From positions 1 through 64,000 of the forward strand of contig NZ_JOIU01000008.1 in the NCBI RefSeq assembly GCF_000720135.1: 64,000 nt of DNA, read 5' to 3'. The notes under the pieces were generated by a model. The model did not search any database and was not told the origin of the DNA. It saw nothing but the letters and a program-made list of their open reading frames with translations. The position numbers and the translations under genes were made by a program. Positions 10,079 through 19,719 of this stretch are shown here, piece after piece (within the stretch, counting starts at the first letter, position 1; each line of letters opens with the position of its first letter). The stretch is from Streptomyces sp. NRRL S-1022. Lineage in GTDB: Bacteria; Actinomycetota; Actinomycetes; Streptomycetales; Streptomycetaceae.

Positions 10079-11206
10079 TCAGGCCCTCGAAGCGAGCGCC
10101 AGGTAAACGGCGGCGAAATCCGTGACGGCGATCAGTTCCGCGAGGGTCTCCAGTTCGCCGCCCTCCTCCGGTTCGAGTTCGCTGATCGGCGTGTCGTGGC
10201 TGAGGGCCACGTCACGGGCGGCGGGGGCGGCGGTGAGGCCACCGATCGGGCGGTCGCGGAGCAGCACCACGCGCGCGTGCAGCGCGGGCGGCTCCTCCAC
10301 CCGGTCGCGGAAGAAGTCGTCCGGGTCGGCGTTCGCGGCGAGCGGGCCGGCCAGCAGGGCGTTGTGCGCGGCGAGCGCCTCGGGCAGTTCCGCGACCAGG
10401 GCGGGGCGGCCGGCGAGTTCGGCGAGGGCGGCGGCGAACCGGCGGCCCGCCGGACCGGCCGAGACGCCCTCCGTCCACACCATGGGCAGGGCGTCGGCCA
10501 GTTCGGCGGCGAGGGTCTTGGCGGGGTTGCTGTAGGTCGCGATGGCGGGGCCGCAGCGCTCGGCGATGTGGTCCAGACGGTCGGCGACCTTCTCCAGGGC
10601 GTCCTGTGGGGCGGCGATCAGGCCGATCCGGTCCAGCAGCGCCAGCAGGGGGGTCAGCAGCGCCCAGAAGACGCCCGGTGAGGACGCGGCGAGCGGTTCC
10701 TCGTGGTCGTACGGTGCCGTCGCCATGGGTACGAACAGGCCGTGCGCGCCGGCGACCGCCTCGGCGAGCGGGGTGTGCGGCGGGGCCACGGCGACGACCG
10801 AGCAGCCGCGGCGGTATGCCTGGTCGGCGAGCAGGGAGAGGCTCGGTTCGGTGCCGTCCGGGGTGGCGATCAGCAGCAGGTCCACGGAGCCGGCCCAGCC
10901 CGGGAGTTCCCAGCGCAGGGCGCCCGCGGCCGGGGCGACGCCGGCGGGGGCCAGCCGCACGACGGGGCTGCCCACGCCGGCCAGCGTGCCGAGGAGGTCG
11001 GCGGTGTGGGTGGCGGCGGCGCCGGGGCCCGCGATGAGGACCGCGCGGGGGCGGCCGTCCGGCTTGAGCTCGCCCATGCCCGCCTCCGCGGCGTGCCGGG
11101 CGGCGGTGCGGACGCGGGCGCCCGCCTCCGCCGCGCCGCGCAGCAGTCCGCGGTGGTCGGCCTGGGCGAGGCCTTCCGGGGTGTCGAGCAGCGATTCGTC
11201 CAGCAT
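10079..11206 (-). CDS. SIS-domain protein, phosphoglucose/phosphomannose isomerase-like (TobH-type)
   Basis: This 375-residue cytosolic protein resembles the bifunctional phosphoglucose/phosphomannose isomerases and the mycobacterial gene between manA and manB. The N-terminal SIS fold contains VLIAGPGAAATHTADLLG and LLLIATPDGTEPSLSLLADQA; the C-terminal domain contains ATYSNPAKTLAAELADALPMVW and AELPEALAAHN. Catalytic competence is uncertain: the typical sugar-phosphate Ser/Thr loop is degenerate (PDGTEPSLS). It lies between manA and the Trm112-like gene, all leftward, which suggests a role in hexose-phosphate supply for GDP-mannose. Confidence 0.82.
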   Translation of the reverse strand: MLDESLLDTPEGLAQADHRGLLRGAAEAGARVRTAARHAAEAGMGELKPDGRPRAVLIAGPGAAATHTADLLGTLAGVGSPVVRLAPAGVAPAAGALRWELPGWAGSVDLLLIATPDGTEPSLSLLADQAYRRGCSVVAVAPPHTPLAEAVAGAHGLFVPMATAPYDHEEPLAASSPGVFWALLTPLLALLDRIGLIAAPQDALEKVADRLDHIAERCGPAIATYSNPAKTLAAELADALPMVWTEGVSAGPAGRRFAAALAELAGRPALVAELPEALAAHNALLAGPLAANADPDDFFRDRVEEPPALHARVVLLRDRPIGGLTAAPAARDVALSHDTPISELEPEEGGELETLAELIAVTDFAAVYLALASRA

Positions 11207-11262
11207 GGGCGGCAGCCTCCGGTCGCCGGGGATCCTGGGGTCCTACGAGCTGCGGGGCCTGG

Positions 11263-11433
11263 TCACCCGGGGCGGCGGGCCTCGTCGACCAGCAGGACGG
11301 GGATGCCGTCGCGGACCGGGTAGGCGAGGCCGCAGTCCTGTCCCGTGCAGATCAGCTCGGTGTCCTGCTCCTTCAGGGGGGCGTGGCAGGCCGGGCAGGC
11401 GAGGATCTCCAGGAGGCCGGCTTCGAGCGCCAT
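11263..11433 (-). CDS. Trm112 family zinc-ribbon protein
   Basis: This small protein of 56 residues has two cysteine pairs, [10 protein letters not shown] and [20 protein letters not shown], which form the zinc ribbon of the Trm112/YcaR family. Trm112 proteins act as small activators of methyltransferases in eukaryotes and archaea; in bacteria the role is unclear. It sits between manB and the SIS gene, with gaps of 71 and 56 bases, and is probably co-transcribed with them. The ATG at 11433 follows CGAAGGGACACCCC on the coding strand. Confidence 0.88.
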   Translation of the reverse strand: MALEAGLLEILACPACHAPLKEQDTELICTGQDCGLAYPVRDGIPVLLVDEARRPG

Positions 11434-11504
11434 GGGGTGTCCCTTCGGGGGCGGGTGTCGGTGATGTCTGTGGCTGGTCAGCGTACCGCTGATGGGCCGG
11501 CGGC

Positions 11505-12869
11505 TCAGCCCCTGATGATCGCCAGTGCCTCGTCGCGGATCTTCACCATCGTGGCCTCGTCCCTGGCCTCGGCGTTCAGGCGGAGGAGCGGCTCCGTGTT
11601 CGACGGGCGGACGTTGAACCACCAGTCGGCCCCGGCGACCGTGAGGCCGTCGAGGTCGTCCAGGGTGACGTCGGCGCGGCCCTCGTACGCGGTGCGGATC
11701 GCGGCGAGGCGGGCGGCCTGGTCGGCGACGGTGGAGTTGATCTCGCCGGAGCCGGTGTAGCGGTCGTACTCGGCGACCAGGGCGGACAGCGGGGCCTCCT
11801 GGCCGCCGAGGGCGGCCAGGACGTGCAGGGCGGCCAGCATGCCCGTGTCGGCGTTCCAGAAGTCCTTGAAGTAGTAGTGGGCCGAGTGCTCGCCGCCGAA
11901 GATGGCGCCGGTGCGGGCCATCTCGGCCTTGATGAAGGAGTGGCCGACCCGGGTGCGGGCCGGGGTGCCGCCGTTCTCCCGGACGACCTCCGGGACCGTG
12001 CGGGAGGTGATCAGGTTGTGGATGACCGTGCCCGTGCCGCAGTTGCGGGCGAGTTCGCGGGCGGCGACCAGGGCGGTGATCGCGGACGGGGAGACCGGGT
12101 CGCCGTTCTCGTCCACGACGAAGCAGCGGTCGGCGTCGCCGTCGAAGGCGATGCCGAGGTCGGCGCCCTCCGCCGGGACCCGCTTCTGCAGGTCCACGAG
12201 GTTGGCCGGGTCGAGCGGGTTGGCCTCGTGGTTGGGGAAGGTGCCGTCCAGTTCGAAGTACATCGGGACGAGGGTCAGGGGCAGGCCGGCGAAGACCGAG
12301 GGGACCGTGTGGCCGCCCATGCCGTTGCCGGCGTCGACGACGACCTTCAGGGGGCGGATGGAGGTCAGGTCGACGAGGGAGCGGAGGTACGCTGCGTAAT
12401 CCTCCAACGTCTCGCGCGAGGAGAGGGTTCCCGGCCGGTCCACGGGTGCCGGGGCGCCCGCGTCGAGCCAGCGTTCGGCCAGCTCGCGGATCTGCGCGAG
12501 GCCCGTGTCCTGGCCGACGGGCGCGGCGCCCGCGCGGCACAGCTTGATGCCGTTGTACTGGGCCGGGTTGTGGGAGGCCGTGAACATCGCGCCCGGCAGG
12601 TCCAGCGCGCCGGAGGCGTAGTACAGCTGGTCCGTGGAGCACAGGCCGATCTCGGTGACGTCCACCCCGCGGTCCGCCGCGCCGCGGGCGAAGGCGCGGG
12701 AGAGACCGGGGGACGAGGGCCGCATGTCGTGGCCGACGACGATGGCCGCCGCTCCGGTCACCTCCGCGAAGGCGGCGCCGAAGAGCCCCGCCAGTGCCTC
12801 GTCCCACTGGTCCGGGACCACTCCGCGCACGTCGTACGCCTTCACGATCTGTGACAGATCAGCAGTCAC
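11505..12869 (-). CDS. manB: phosphomannomutase / phosphoglucomutase
   Basis: This 454-residue alpha-D-phosphohexomutase converts mannose-6-phosphate to mannose-1-phosphate. Motifs in order are [12 protein letters not shown] at the N-terminus, the phosphoserine loop [13 protein letters not shown] (Ser99), the metal loop AFDGDADRC, the sugar-specificity loop [10 protein letters not shown] and the C-terminal phosphate-binding [12 protein letters not shown] chose GTG at 12869 because AGGAGGG lies 6 bases upstream; an in-frame ATG at 12902 would overlap that site. It acts between manA and the nucleotidyltransferase at 25189. Confidence 0.96.
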   Translation of the reverse strand: MTADLSQIVKAYDVRGVVPDQWDEALAGLFGAAFAEVTGAAAIVVGHDMRPSSPGLSRAFARGAADRGVDVTEIGLCSTDQLYYASGALDLPGAMFTASHNPAQYNGIKLCRAGAAPVGQDTGLAQIRELAERWLDAGAPAPVDRPGTLSSRETLEDYAAYLRSLVDLTSIRPLKVVVDAGNGMGGHTVPSVFAGLPLTLVPMYFELDGTFPNHEANPLDPANLVDLQKRVPAEGADLGIAFDGDADRCFVVDENGDPVSPSAITALVAARELARNCGTGTVIHNLITSRTVPEVVRENGGTPARTRVGHSFIKAEMARTGAIFGGEHSAHYYFKDFWNADTGMLAALHVLAALGGQEAPLSALVAEYDRYTGSGEINSTVADQAARLAAIRTAYEGRADVTLDDLDGLTVAGADWWFNVRPSNTEPLLRLNAEARDEATMVKIRDEALAIIRG

Positions 12870-13026
12870 GGCCAACCCTCCTGAAGTCCTATGGGTGCCC
12901 ACAAACTACCCGCCGGGGGTAAGGGAGCGGTGCGCGGACACCGGGTGGGCCCCCGGTGAACCCCGCCCGTGGCGCCCGGACGGGCCGGACCGTCACACCG
13001 ACGGGGGTGGTGTGAGGCGGTGTGCG

Positions 13027-13071
13027 CGCTCAGTTGTCCGGGGAGCGGGACGCTCAGTTGTCCGGGGAGCG
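13027..13071. repeat. 24-base tandem duplication at the DUF3499 gene end
   Basis: CGCTCAGTTGTCCGGGGAGCG occurs at 13027-13047 and 13051-13071. The right copy contains the stop codon and last five codons of the DUF3499 gene, so the left copy is a duplicate of the gene end lying just downstream of it. Confidence 0.85.
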
Positions 13072-13479
13072 CAGCACCCTGAGGTGGCCGCGGCGGGCGA
13101 CCTCCATGGGGTCGGCGCCGCGGGGGCCGCCGCCGCCCGCCTCGGCCGCGCGCTCCTGCGGGCGGGCCGCCTCGCGCACGGCGTTGGCCAGCGCTTCCAG
13201 GTCGTCTCCGCTGGGCCGCGCGGGCGCGGAGGCGTCCAGGAGGCGTACGACCTCCCAGCCGCGCGGGGCGGTGAGGCGCTCGGAGTGCTCGGCGCACAGG
13301 TCGTAGCAGTGGGGTTCGGCGTAGGTGGCGAGCGGGCCGAGGACCGCGGTCGAGTCGGCGTAGACGTACGTCAGCGTCGCGACGGCGGGTCGGCCGCAAG
13401 CGGTGCGCGAACAGCGACGTACAGGGCTCACGACGTTGGACGGTACCGCACTCTTGAGCGGGCCGCGACGACTCTCCAC
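13054..13479 (-). CDS. DUF3499 family protein, probable metal-binding
   Basis: This 141-residue protein is the actinobacterial DUF3499 family found beside manB and whiB. The conserved core is RRCSRTACGRPAVATLTYVY followed by EPHCYDLCAEHSERLT, giving four Cys and two His that look like a zinc site. The C-terminal half is low-complexity and charged. The GTG start at 13479 is preceded by GGAG seven bases away. It is divergent from the zincin-like gene. The last codons are tandemly duplicated downstream. Biochemical function is unknown. Confidence 0.85.
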   Translation of the reverse strand: MESRRGPLKSAVPSNVVSPVRRCSRTACGRPAVATLTYVYADSTAVLGPLATYAEPHCYDLCAEHSERLTAPRGWEVVRLLDASAPARPSGDDLEALANAVREAARPQERAAEAGGGGPRGADPMEVARRGHLRVLRSPDN

Positions 13480-13621
13480 CAGGTCACTCCACCGTGTCGT
13501 GCTGTGAGACGCCCCACATACCCCTGCGGACAGGGGCTGTTGACCTGCACGGACGGGTTCGCGGCGGGCGCCGGGCGGGACAGCGTCCGGTCATGAGTCG
13601 GTACAAACACCGTCAATTGGC

Positions 13622-13650
13622 TTGAGTCGGCGGTCTTGGAGAGCTACGGA
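13622..13650 (+). promoter_or_regulatory. candidate promoter for the zincin-like gene
   Basis: TTGAGT (13622-13627) and TACGGA (13645-13650) are spaced by 17 bases within the 279-base divergent region. A small hairpin CCCCTG-cgga-CAGGGG lies nearby (13520-13535). The match to the vegetative consensus is moderate. Confidence 0.35.
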
Positions 13651-13758
13651 AACGCGCCAGACCTTGGCCGGAATGGTCATCCTGCGACATGGGGGTGTGG
13701 GCCGGTTGCCGCGTGGAGCCGGACGTGCCCAGGATGCGGGGACTACGCTTCATCGGTG

Positions 13759-14214
13759 ATGGACAACCGTGTACCGCCCCGTGCCGCCGGCCCCGGGCCC
13801 CGTCGCCGTGACCGCCACGGGCGGGGCATGCGGGGGCCGATCGCCCCGCCGCAGGTGCCGCTGGCCGCGAGCCGTGCCGAGGTGTTCGCGGACCTGGTGC
13901 AGGACTCCGTGGAGCGTCTCGAACGGCGCTGGCCGCAGCTGGCCGACATCGACTTCCTGGTGCTGGAGGTGCCCCGGCTGGAGGGGCGGGCGGATCAGGT
14001 GGCGTGGCCGGACGACGGCGTGCCGCTCGGCGGGATCGTCCCCGCGCAGGACGGGCGGCGGGCGCGGGTGGTCGTGTACCGGCGGCCCGTGGAGATCCGG
14101 ACCAAGGGCCGCGACGAGCGGGCCGCGTTGGTGCACGAGGTGGTCGTGGAGCAGGTCGCGGAGCTGCTCGGGCTGACGCCGGAGACCGTGGATCCCCGGT
14201 ACGGGGAGGACTAG
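13759..14214 (+). CDS. zincin-like metallopeptidase family protein, degenerate HExxH
   Basis: This protein of about 151 residues belongs to the minimal zincin family (PF06262-like) conserved beside whiB in actinobacteria. The fold markers are the helix EVFADLVQDSVERLERRWPQ, the strand DIDFLVLEVP and PLGGIVPAQ. The active-site helix reads VHEVVVEQVAELLGL (His126, Glu127): the second zinc-binding His of HExxH is Val. It may therefore be a non-catalytic relative, or use another ligand. The ATG at 13759 is immediately preceded by an in-frame GTG; earlier in-frame codons look non-coding. A TACGCT element 8 bases before the GTG suggests possible leaderless transcription. Confidence 0.75.
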   Translation: MDNRVPPRAAGPGPRRRDRHGRGMRGPIAPPQVPLAASRAEVFADLVQDSVERLERRWPQLADIDFLVLEVPRLEGRADQVAWPDDGVPLGGIVPAQDGRRARVVVYRRPVEIRTKGRDERAALVHEVVVEQVAELLGLTPETVDPRYGED

Positions 14215-14266
14215 GCGCGCCTCTTCCGGGCGCCGGCGGCACGACCGCCCGCGCCCGCCCGCGCTC

Positions 14267-15775
14267 CTACCTCTGCAGGACCGACAGGTCCTGCTCCGTC
14301 CGGGGTACCGCGACCGTGCCGTGGTCGTTCGGCAGGGTCTGGATGGTGAAGGCGGGGACGCCCCCCTCGGTGGCGGCGAGGGTACGGGAGGCGTAGACGG
14401 GGCCGCCGGAGACGGGTTCGACCGTGAGGGCGTACGTGCCCTTCAGGCCGGCCGGCACCGGGGCGTCGACGTCCTGGGTCGTACCGGATTTGATCGTGAA
14501 CGTCTTGGCCGCCGGGGTGCCGCCCTCGCTGCCGGCGGAGGCGGTGACCTTGACCGTGGCCGTGCCGCCGGGGGCGGTCAGGGCGAGGGTGGTGCCCTTG
14601 GCGCTGTTGTCGGCGGAGGTCGCGCGCGCGCCGACGGCGGCGGCGGCCGGGATGAACGCCGTTTCCTGCTTGTCGCCCTTGCCCCGGACGACCCGGAGGG
14701 CCGCCACGACCGGAACCGCCTGGTCGGTGGGGGTGAGGACCAGGGAACCGGCCTCGCCGCGCGTGACGTCGCCGAGGTCGACCGTCGTCGTCATGCCGGA
14801 CTTGACGTGCGCGGTCTCGTTCCCGGCCGGGGTGATCAGGCCGTCGGGCGAGGCCAGGCGGATCTTCAGGTCGGCGTCGTCGTCGCCGGGCGCGAAGGCG
14901 ATCAGGCGGACGTCGGTGGCGTCCTTCGGGATGCCGGGCAGGACCAGGCTGCCGGCGGGGTCCGCGGCGGCGGCCAGCCAGTCGCCGCCCGACTTGTCGT
15001 CCAGGGCCTGCACGGCCGCAGCGACCCGGCCGCTGCGCACGCCGACGTGCACGGTCACGTCGTCCTGCCGCTCGTCGGTGAGCGTGGAGAGCAGGATCGG
15101 CTCGCTCGCGTGCGGCTTGACCGTGAGGTTCTCGCCCAGCGGGGACTTGATCGCGCCGTCCTTGCCGTACAGCTCGATGTCGACCACGGCCGCGGAGTCG
15201 TCGGGGTTGGTCAGATGGACGTAGTCCGTGCGGCCGGTGGCCGTGCTGGCGCCGGGGAACCAGAACTCGGTGTCGGCTCCGGTGCAGTTGACGCCCAGCA
15301 GGCCCCGGCCGGTGCCGGCGGCGACCTCGGTGGTCTCCTGGACGGTCCAGCCGGGCGCGAACCCGCCGTCCGCCGTGCCGATCAGCGCGGGTGTCTCGGC
15401 GCCGGAGGTCTCGCCGGTGGACGGCGTGCCCGGCGCCTTCGGGGCGAGCAGCGGCTCGTCGGTCTTCTTCCCGGCGCCCTTGCCGCCCTTGCCGCCTTCC
15501 GTGCCGTCCGCCGACTGCCCGGTGGCCGGCCGCATCCGTGCCTCGCCGCTGCGGGCGGCGCCCTTGGTGACGGGCGTGAACGAGGTGTACGCCGTGTCGG
15601 CGATGTCCGACATGCTCGGCGCCGGGCACAGCAGACCGGTGCGCTCCACGGGGAGTTGGGCGGCCGTCCCGGGGGCGGCGGTGCCGGACGCGGACGGCGC
15701 GTCGAACGCGGCGAACGCGGTGACGGCGGCCAGCGCGGCCGTACCGGCGAGCAGGGACAGGGTGGTGCGGTTCAC
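14267..15775 (-). CDS. secreted or membrane-anchored DUF5719 family protein
   Basis: This 502-residue protein starts with an uncleaved or cleavable hydrophobic segment (LSLLAGTAALAAVTAFAAF) and continues as an extracytoplasmic, beta-rich chain (for example EFWFPGASTATGR, VDIELYGKDG, GVRSGRVAAAVQALDD). It matches the DUF5719 family that follows giant glycosyltransferases in actinobacteria. The GTG start at 15775 overlaps the TGA of the glycosyltransferase as GTGA, so translation is coupled and the two proteins probably act together at the cell envelope. No catalytic motif is visible. Confidence 0.85.
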   Translation of the reverse strand: MNRTTLSLLAGTAALAAVTAFAAFDAPSASGTAAPGTAAQLPVERTGLLCPAPSMSDIADTAYTSFTPVTKGAARSGEARMRPATGQSADGTEGGKGGKGAGKKTDEPLLAPKAPGTPSTGETSGAETPALIGTADGGFAPGWTVQETTEVAAGTGRGLLGVNCTGADTEFWFPGASTATGRTDYVHLTNPDDSAAVVDIELYGKDGAIKSPLGENLTVKPHASEPILLSTLTDERQDDVTVHVGVRSGRVAAAVQALDDKSGGDWLAAAADPAGSLVLPGIPKDATDVRLIAFAPGDDDADLKIRLASPDGLITPAGNETAHVKSGMTTTVDLGDVTRGEAGSLVLTPTDQAVPVVAALRVVRGKGDKQETAFIPAAAAVGARATSADNSAKGTTLALTAPGGTATVKVTASAGSEGGTPAAKTFTIKSGTTQDVDAPVPAGLKGTYALTVEPVSGGPVYASRTLAATEGGVPAFTIQTLPNDHGTVAVPRTEQDLSVLQR

Positions 15776-18700
15776 TGCTGGCTCCCGTCGGGGCGCTGGC
15801 TACCGGTGCCGTGGGGGTGCTGGTCCGGGTCGTAGCCCTGCTGGGCGGGGTCGTACGACGGGTCGTAGGCCTGCTGGGCGGGGTCGTAGCCCTGCTGGGC
15901 CGGGTCGTACGCCGGGTCGTAGCCCTGCTGCTGGTAGGCCGCCGGGTCGTACGGCATCTGGTCGGCCGTGCCGTTGTAGGCGTACGGGTCGTAGGGGGCC
16001 GTCTGGTAGGGGTCGTGCTGCTGGTACGCCTGCTGGTCGTAACCCGCCGTGGGCTGGTACGGGTCCGTGCCGTAACCGGCGTGCCCGGAGTCCCCGGCGC
16101 CCTCGTAGGCGGCCTGGTCCCTCCCCCAGTCCCGGCTTCGCTCGTCCGGGGGGACCTCCGTGTCGTACGACTGCTGCCGCGGTACGGAGGCCGGGGGCTG
16201 CTCGGGCTGCGGGGGCGCGGCGGGGGACTCCCCGGCAGCCTCCTCGGCCTGGGCGCGCAGGCGGCGGGCGCGGCGGCCCTCGCCGGCGGTGGCCTGGGCG
16301 GGCAGGGGCTGCTCCTCGGGCAGGTCGTCGTCGACGTCGCGGCGCCGGCCGGGCAGGGCGAGGACGACGAGGACGACGGCGAGCGCGCCCTGCGCCCAGA
16401 GCCAGGCGCCGTGGGCGATCGGGGCATCGTAGGTGATGTCCAGCCTGCCCCCGGCGGAAGGGAGTGGGAAGCCCTGGGCCCAGCCGTCGACGGTGGTGCG
16501 GGTGAGCGGTTTGCCGTCGAGGGTGGCCGTCCAGCCGTCGGCGGCGCTGTCGGCGAGGCGCAGGACGCGGCTGCCGGAGCCGGCGGGGATCGTGGTGTGG
16601 ATCTCGACCGGCCCCGCCGTGACGGGCTGGGGCCGGCCCTGGCCGGAGGCGGGCACGATGGCCGCGCGGGCGACGTCCTGGTCGACGCGCCACAGGGCGT
16701 TGCCGTTCTGCTGGCTGAGCCGGGACAGGCCGGGGGTGGCGTCGAGGATCCGGGTGATGTCGCGGGGGGCGCCCTTGTGGACGAGGACGTAGCGCACGGC
16801 GAAGCCGCCGAGTTCGTCGGCCTGGTCGGCGCCCGAGCCGGCGACGAGGTTGGCGACGACCTTGTCCAGGCGGGCGTTCTCCCCGTCGGCGGCGGCGATC
16901 TCGGCGTCGCCCATGCGGGCGCCGGAGCCGCGGACCAGGGTGTAGCGCACGCGTGCGGCGGAGTCGCTGTCCAGCACCAGGGTGCGGGCCTGGTCGCCGC
17001 CGGAGGAGTCCTCGGCGACGAACGCGGGCACCTGGGCGGGGTCACGGCGCTCCAGGGGGCCGTCGGCCCCGCCGATCATCCAGCCGGCGGCGACCAGCAG
17101 GGGGCCGGCGGCGGAGGCGAAGGCGATCAGGGCGGCGACGGGCTGGCGCCAGCCGAAGCTCTGCTCGGCCACGCGCGCGCGTGCGCCGTCGGCACCGAGG
17201 GCAGCGGCGGCCAGCAGGGCGAGGCCGTAGACGAGGGTGGCCGGTCCGGCCCAGGCGGACTTGTTGGACAGGACCGCGAAGACGAGGCCGACCAGGGCGA
17301 CGGCCCACGCGGTGCGGATGCCGAGCTGCCGCTCGGAGCGCAGCAGGGCGGCGAGCGCGGCGAACACGATGCCGATGAGCATCAGGCCGTCCACGGTGCC
17401 GGGGCCGCCGGGGGCGGCGCCGAGCAGGTCGAGCGCGGAGGCGGCCGAGGGCCCGTACTCCAGGCCTGCCTCCTGGAAGAAGCCGGTCGGCAGCAGCGTC
17501 AGCGACCAGGGGGCCAGGACGAGCAGCGGAGTGCCGAGCTGGACGAGGAAACGCAGGCCGTGGGCGATGAGGTCGCCGCGGCGCAGCACCAGCACGCCGA
17601 GACCGAGGAGCAGTGCGATGGGCCAGACGATCGGGGTGAAGGCGGTGGTGACGGTCAGCAGCAGCGCGTACGCCCAGGTGGCGCGCCAGCTGCCGCGCGC
17701 GCCGCCGCGGTGGGCCAGGCCGCTCGCGGCGATGCCCGCGCGCGCGATGAGCGGCAGCAGCACGGCGAGGACGGCGGTGCCGATGCGGCCGCCGGCCAGG
17801 GCGCCGGTGGTGGCGGGCAGGAAGGCGTAGGCGACGGCCGCCCACGCGCGCAGCAGCCGGGAGGTGACCAGGGGCCGGGAGGCGAAGTAGGCGGTGCATC
17901 CGGCGAGCGGGACCGAGCAGACCAGCAGGACGGTGACGGCGAGTCCGGTGGAGCCGAACAGGAGCGAGCCGAGGGTCGCGACGATCGCCAGGTAGGGCGG
18001 CGCGGACGGGGTGCCGCCGGCGCCCACCGGGTGCCAGGCGTCCAGGTAGCGGGACCACAGGTCGCCGGCTCCGGCCGGGGCGGGCAGCAGGGCGCCGCCG
18101 GCGAGGGCGCCGCCGCCGAGCAGGGCGCGGCAGGCGACGACGGAGATGAGCAGCAGCGCGAGGAAGAGCACCGGGCCGGGCCTGCGGGCGATGCGCTTGA
18201 GCCGGGCGAACTGCTCGACTTCGAGGAACTCGGCGTCGTCGCCGCCGGGCCCGGACTCCACGGCGCCGCCGTGCCGGCCGGCCGAGGAGGTGTCGGTGTC
18301 GGTGCCGCTGGTGAAGCTGCCCGCGATCTGTTCCACGGTGGCCCGGACGGTGGCGCCGGGCGGCGGGAGGAGCTGGCGCAGTTCGCCCTTGTCGATCCGG
18401 GCGGGGCCGCGGCGGCGCCGGGCGGCGAGGATCCGCTCGGGCCGCAGCAGGGTGCTCAGCAGGCCGCGGATCTCGTCGACGGCCTGACCGGGGACCTTGC
18501 CGACGAGGTAGGCGAGGGTGCGCAGGACGGTGCCGAGGACGAGCCGCAGCAGCACCCAGGGCAGCGCGGGCGTGCGGGTGTTGACGAGCAGGGTGTAGAC
18601 GGCGCCGGCCTTGTCGACCTTGTGCGGGGAGGCGGCGGTGCGGCCGGCGCAGTCCACCGTGCGGCGCTCGCGGGAGGCTGCCTCGGCGTGCCGGACGACC

Positions 18701-19539
18701 GCGTCGGGGGCGATCAGAACGCGGTGGCCGGCGCTGTGGGCGCGCCAGCACAGGTCGACGTCGTCGCGCATGAGGGGCAGCCGGCGGTCGAAGCCGCCGA
18801 GCTGTTCGAAGACGTCGCGGCGGATGAGCATGCCGGCAGTGGACACGGACAGCACGGTGCGGACGTGGTCGTGCTGGCCCTGGTCCTGCTCGCGGCGGTC
18901 CAGCCCGGTCCAGCGGCGGCCGGAGTTGGCGATGGAGACGCCGACCTCCAGCAGCTGGCGGCGGTCGTACCAGCCGCGCAGTTTGGGGCCGACGACCGCG
19001 ACGTCGTCGCGGCCGAGTTCGAGTTCGTTGTCGACGACCCGCAGCAGCTGGGCGAGGGCGTCGGGTTCGGGGGCGCAGTCGTCGTGCAGCAGCCACAGCC
19101 AGTGGACGGGCTCGCCGTGCGGCAGCTCGGGGAGGTCGTAGGCGTCGTCGCGCCACGAGCGCGTGACGGGGTCCCAGCCGCTGGGGCGCTTGAGGTACGG
19201 CAGGTCCTCGGGGGTGAGGACGGGTGCGGTGCGGGTCGCCTCCTCCACGGCCTGGCCGAAGCCGGTGCGGCGGGCGAGGTGCAGCACCCGGGCGTCGCCG
19301 AGGGCGTCGGTGAGCAGCTGGGCGGAGTCGTCCGCGCTGCCGGTGTCGGCGGCCACCGCGTACTGGACGGGGCGCTCCTGGCCGAGCAGCCCGGCGAGCG
19401 CGTCGGGCAGCCAGCGGGCGCCGTCGTGGGAGACGAGGACCGCGGTCACCACATGACGCGGGAACTCGGGCGGGCGGGTCGGGTCAAACCCGGCGGTGGC
19501 GGCGCCGGTTCGGGCGGCCGCATGGCTGTGCACGGACAT
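15772..19539 (-). CDS. giant membrane glycosyltransferase, GT2 domain plus multi-pass region
   Basis: This 1255-residue protein begins with a family 2 glycosyltransferase domain (about 30-290). It has VTAVLVSHDGARWL, the DxD-like LLHDDCAPEPDAL and RDDVDLCWRAHSAGHRV. A first hydrophobic stretch follows at about 330, then roughly a dozen membrane segments (about 455-860), an extracytoplasmic region, a final membrane segment near 1040 and a cytoplasmic tail with YDPAQQGYDPAQQ repeats. It probably transfers a sugar to a lipid-linked or exported envelope glycan; donor and acceptor are unknown. It is coupled to the DUF5719 gene by a GTGA overlap and lies downstream of whiB. The ribosome-binding site at this ATG is weak, so the start could shift by a few codons. 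Confidence 0.88.
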   Translation of the reverse strand: MSVHSHAAARTGAATAGFDPTRPPEFPRHVVTAVLVSHDGARWLPDALAGLLGQERPVQYAVAADTGSADDSAQLLTDALGDARVLHLARRTGFGQAVEEATRTAPVLTPEDLPYLKRPSGWDPVTRSWRDDAYDLPELPHGEPVHWLWLLHDDCAPEPDALAQLLRVVDNELELGRDDVAVVGPKLRGWYDRRQLLEVGVSIANSGRRWTGLDRREQDQGQHDHVRTVLSVSTAGMLIRRDVFEQLGGFDRRLPLMRDDVDLCWRAHSAGHRVLIAPDAVVRHAEAASRERRTVDCAGRTAASPHKVDKAGAVYTLLVNTRTPALPWVLLRLVLGTVLRTLAYLVGKVPGQAVDEIRGLLSTLLRPERILAARRRRGPARIDKGELRQLLPPPGATVRATVEQIAGSFTSGTDTDTSSAGRHGGAVESGPGGDDAEFLEVEQFARLKRIARRPGPVLFLALLLISVVACRALLGGGALAGGALLPAPAGAGDLWSRYLDAWHPVGAGGTPSAPPYLAIVATLGSLLFGSTGLAVTVLLVCSVPLAGCTAYFASRPLVTSRLLRAWAAVAYAFLPATTGALAGGRIGTAVLAVLLPLIARAGIAASGLAHRGGARGSWRATWAYALLLTVTTAFTPIVWPIALLLGLGVLVLRRGDLIAHGLRFLVQLGTPLLVLAPWSLTLLPTGFFQEAGLEYGPSAASALDLLGAAPGGPGTVDGLMLIGIVFAALAALLRSERQLGIRTAWAVALVGLVFAVLSNKSAWAGPATLVYGLALLAAAALGADGARARVAEQSFGWRQPVAALIAFASAAGPLLVAAGWMIGGADGPLERRDPAQVPAFVAEDSSGGDQARTLVLDSDSAARVRYTLVRGSGARMGDAEIAAADGENARLDKVVANLVAGSGADQADELGGFAVRYVLVHKGAPRDITRILDATPGLSRLSQQNGNALWRVDQDVARAAIVPASGQGRPQPVTAGPVEIHTTIPAGSGSRVLRLADSAADGWTATLDGKPLTRTTVDGWAQGFPLPSAGGRLDITYDAPIAHGAWLWAQGALAVVLVVLALPGRRRDVDDDLPEEQPLPAQATAGEGRRARRLRAQAEEAAGESPAAPPQPEQPPASVPRQQSYDTEVPPDERSRDWGRDQAAYEGAGDSGHAGYGTDPYQPTAGYDQQAYQQHDPYQTAPYDPYAYNGTADQMPYDPAAYQQQGYDPAYDPAQQGYDPAQQAYDPSYDPAQQGYDPDQHPHGTGSQRPDGSQQ

Positions 19540-19719
19540 CGAGGTACGGGCCCCGGTTCGATGGACTGCGGTGGACGCCTGTGTCTTCTCGGGGGCGAGG
19601 GGACAGCGGGGCGTCTCGGACGAGCGCCCACACTATCGGCTGGGCATGACGACGGCCCGCTGCCTGTGGACAACCCATGGGCGGCGGGCCGTTCGTGACG
19701 TCTGCGGCCGTACGTGCGG

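Noticed and set aside
15811..19698. A nearly 1300-codon open frame on the plus strand opposite the giant glycosyltransferase
   Set aside because: It is low-complexity Gly/Ala/Glu/Val sequence without domains, the expected mirror of a high-GC gene; the minus strand has clear glycosyltransferase motifs.
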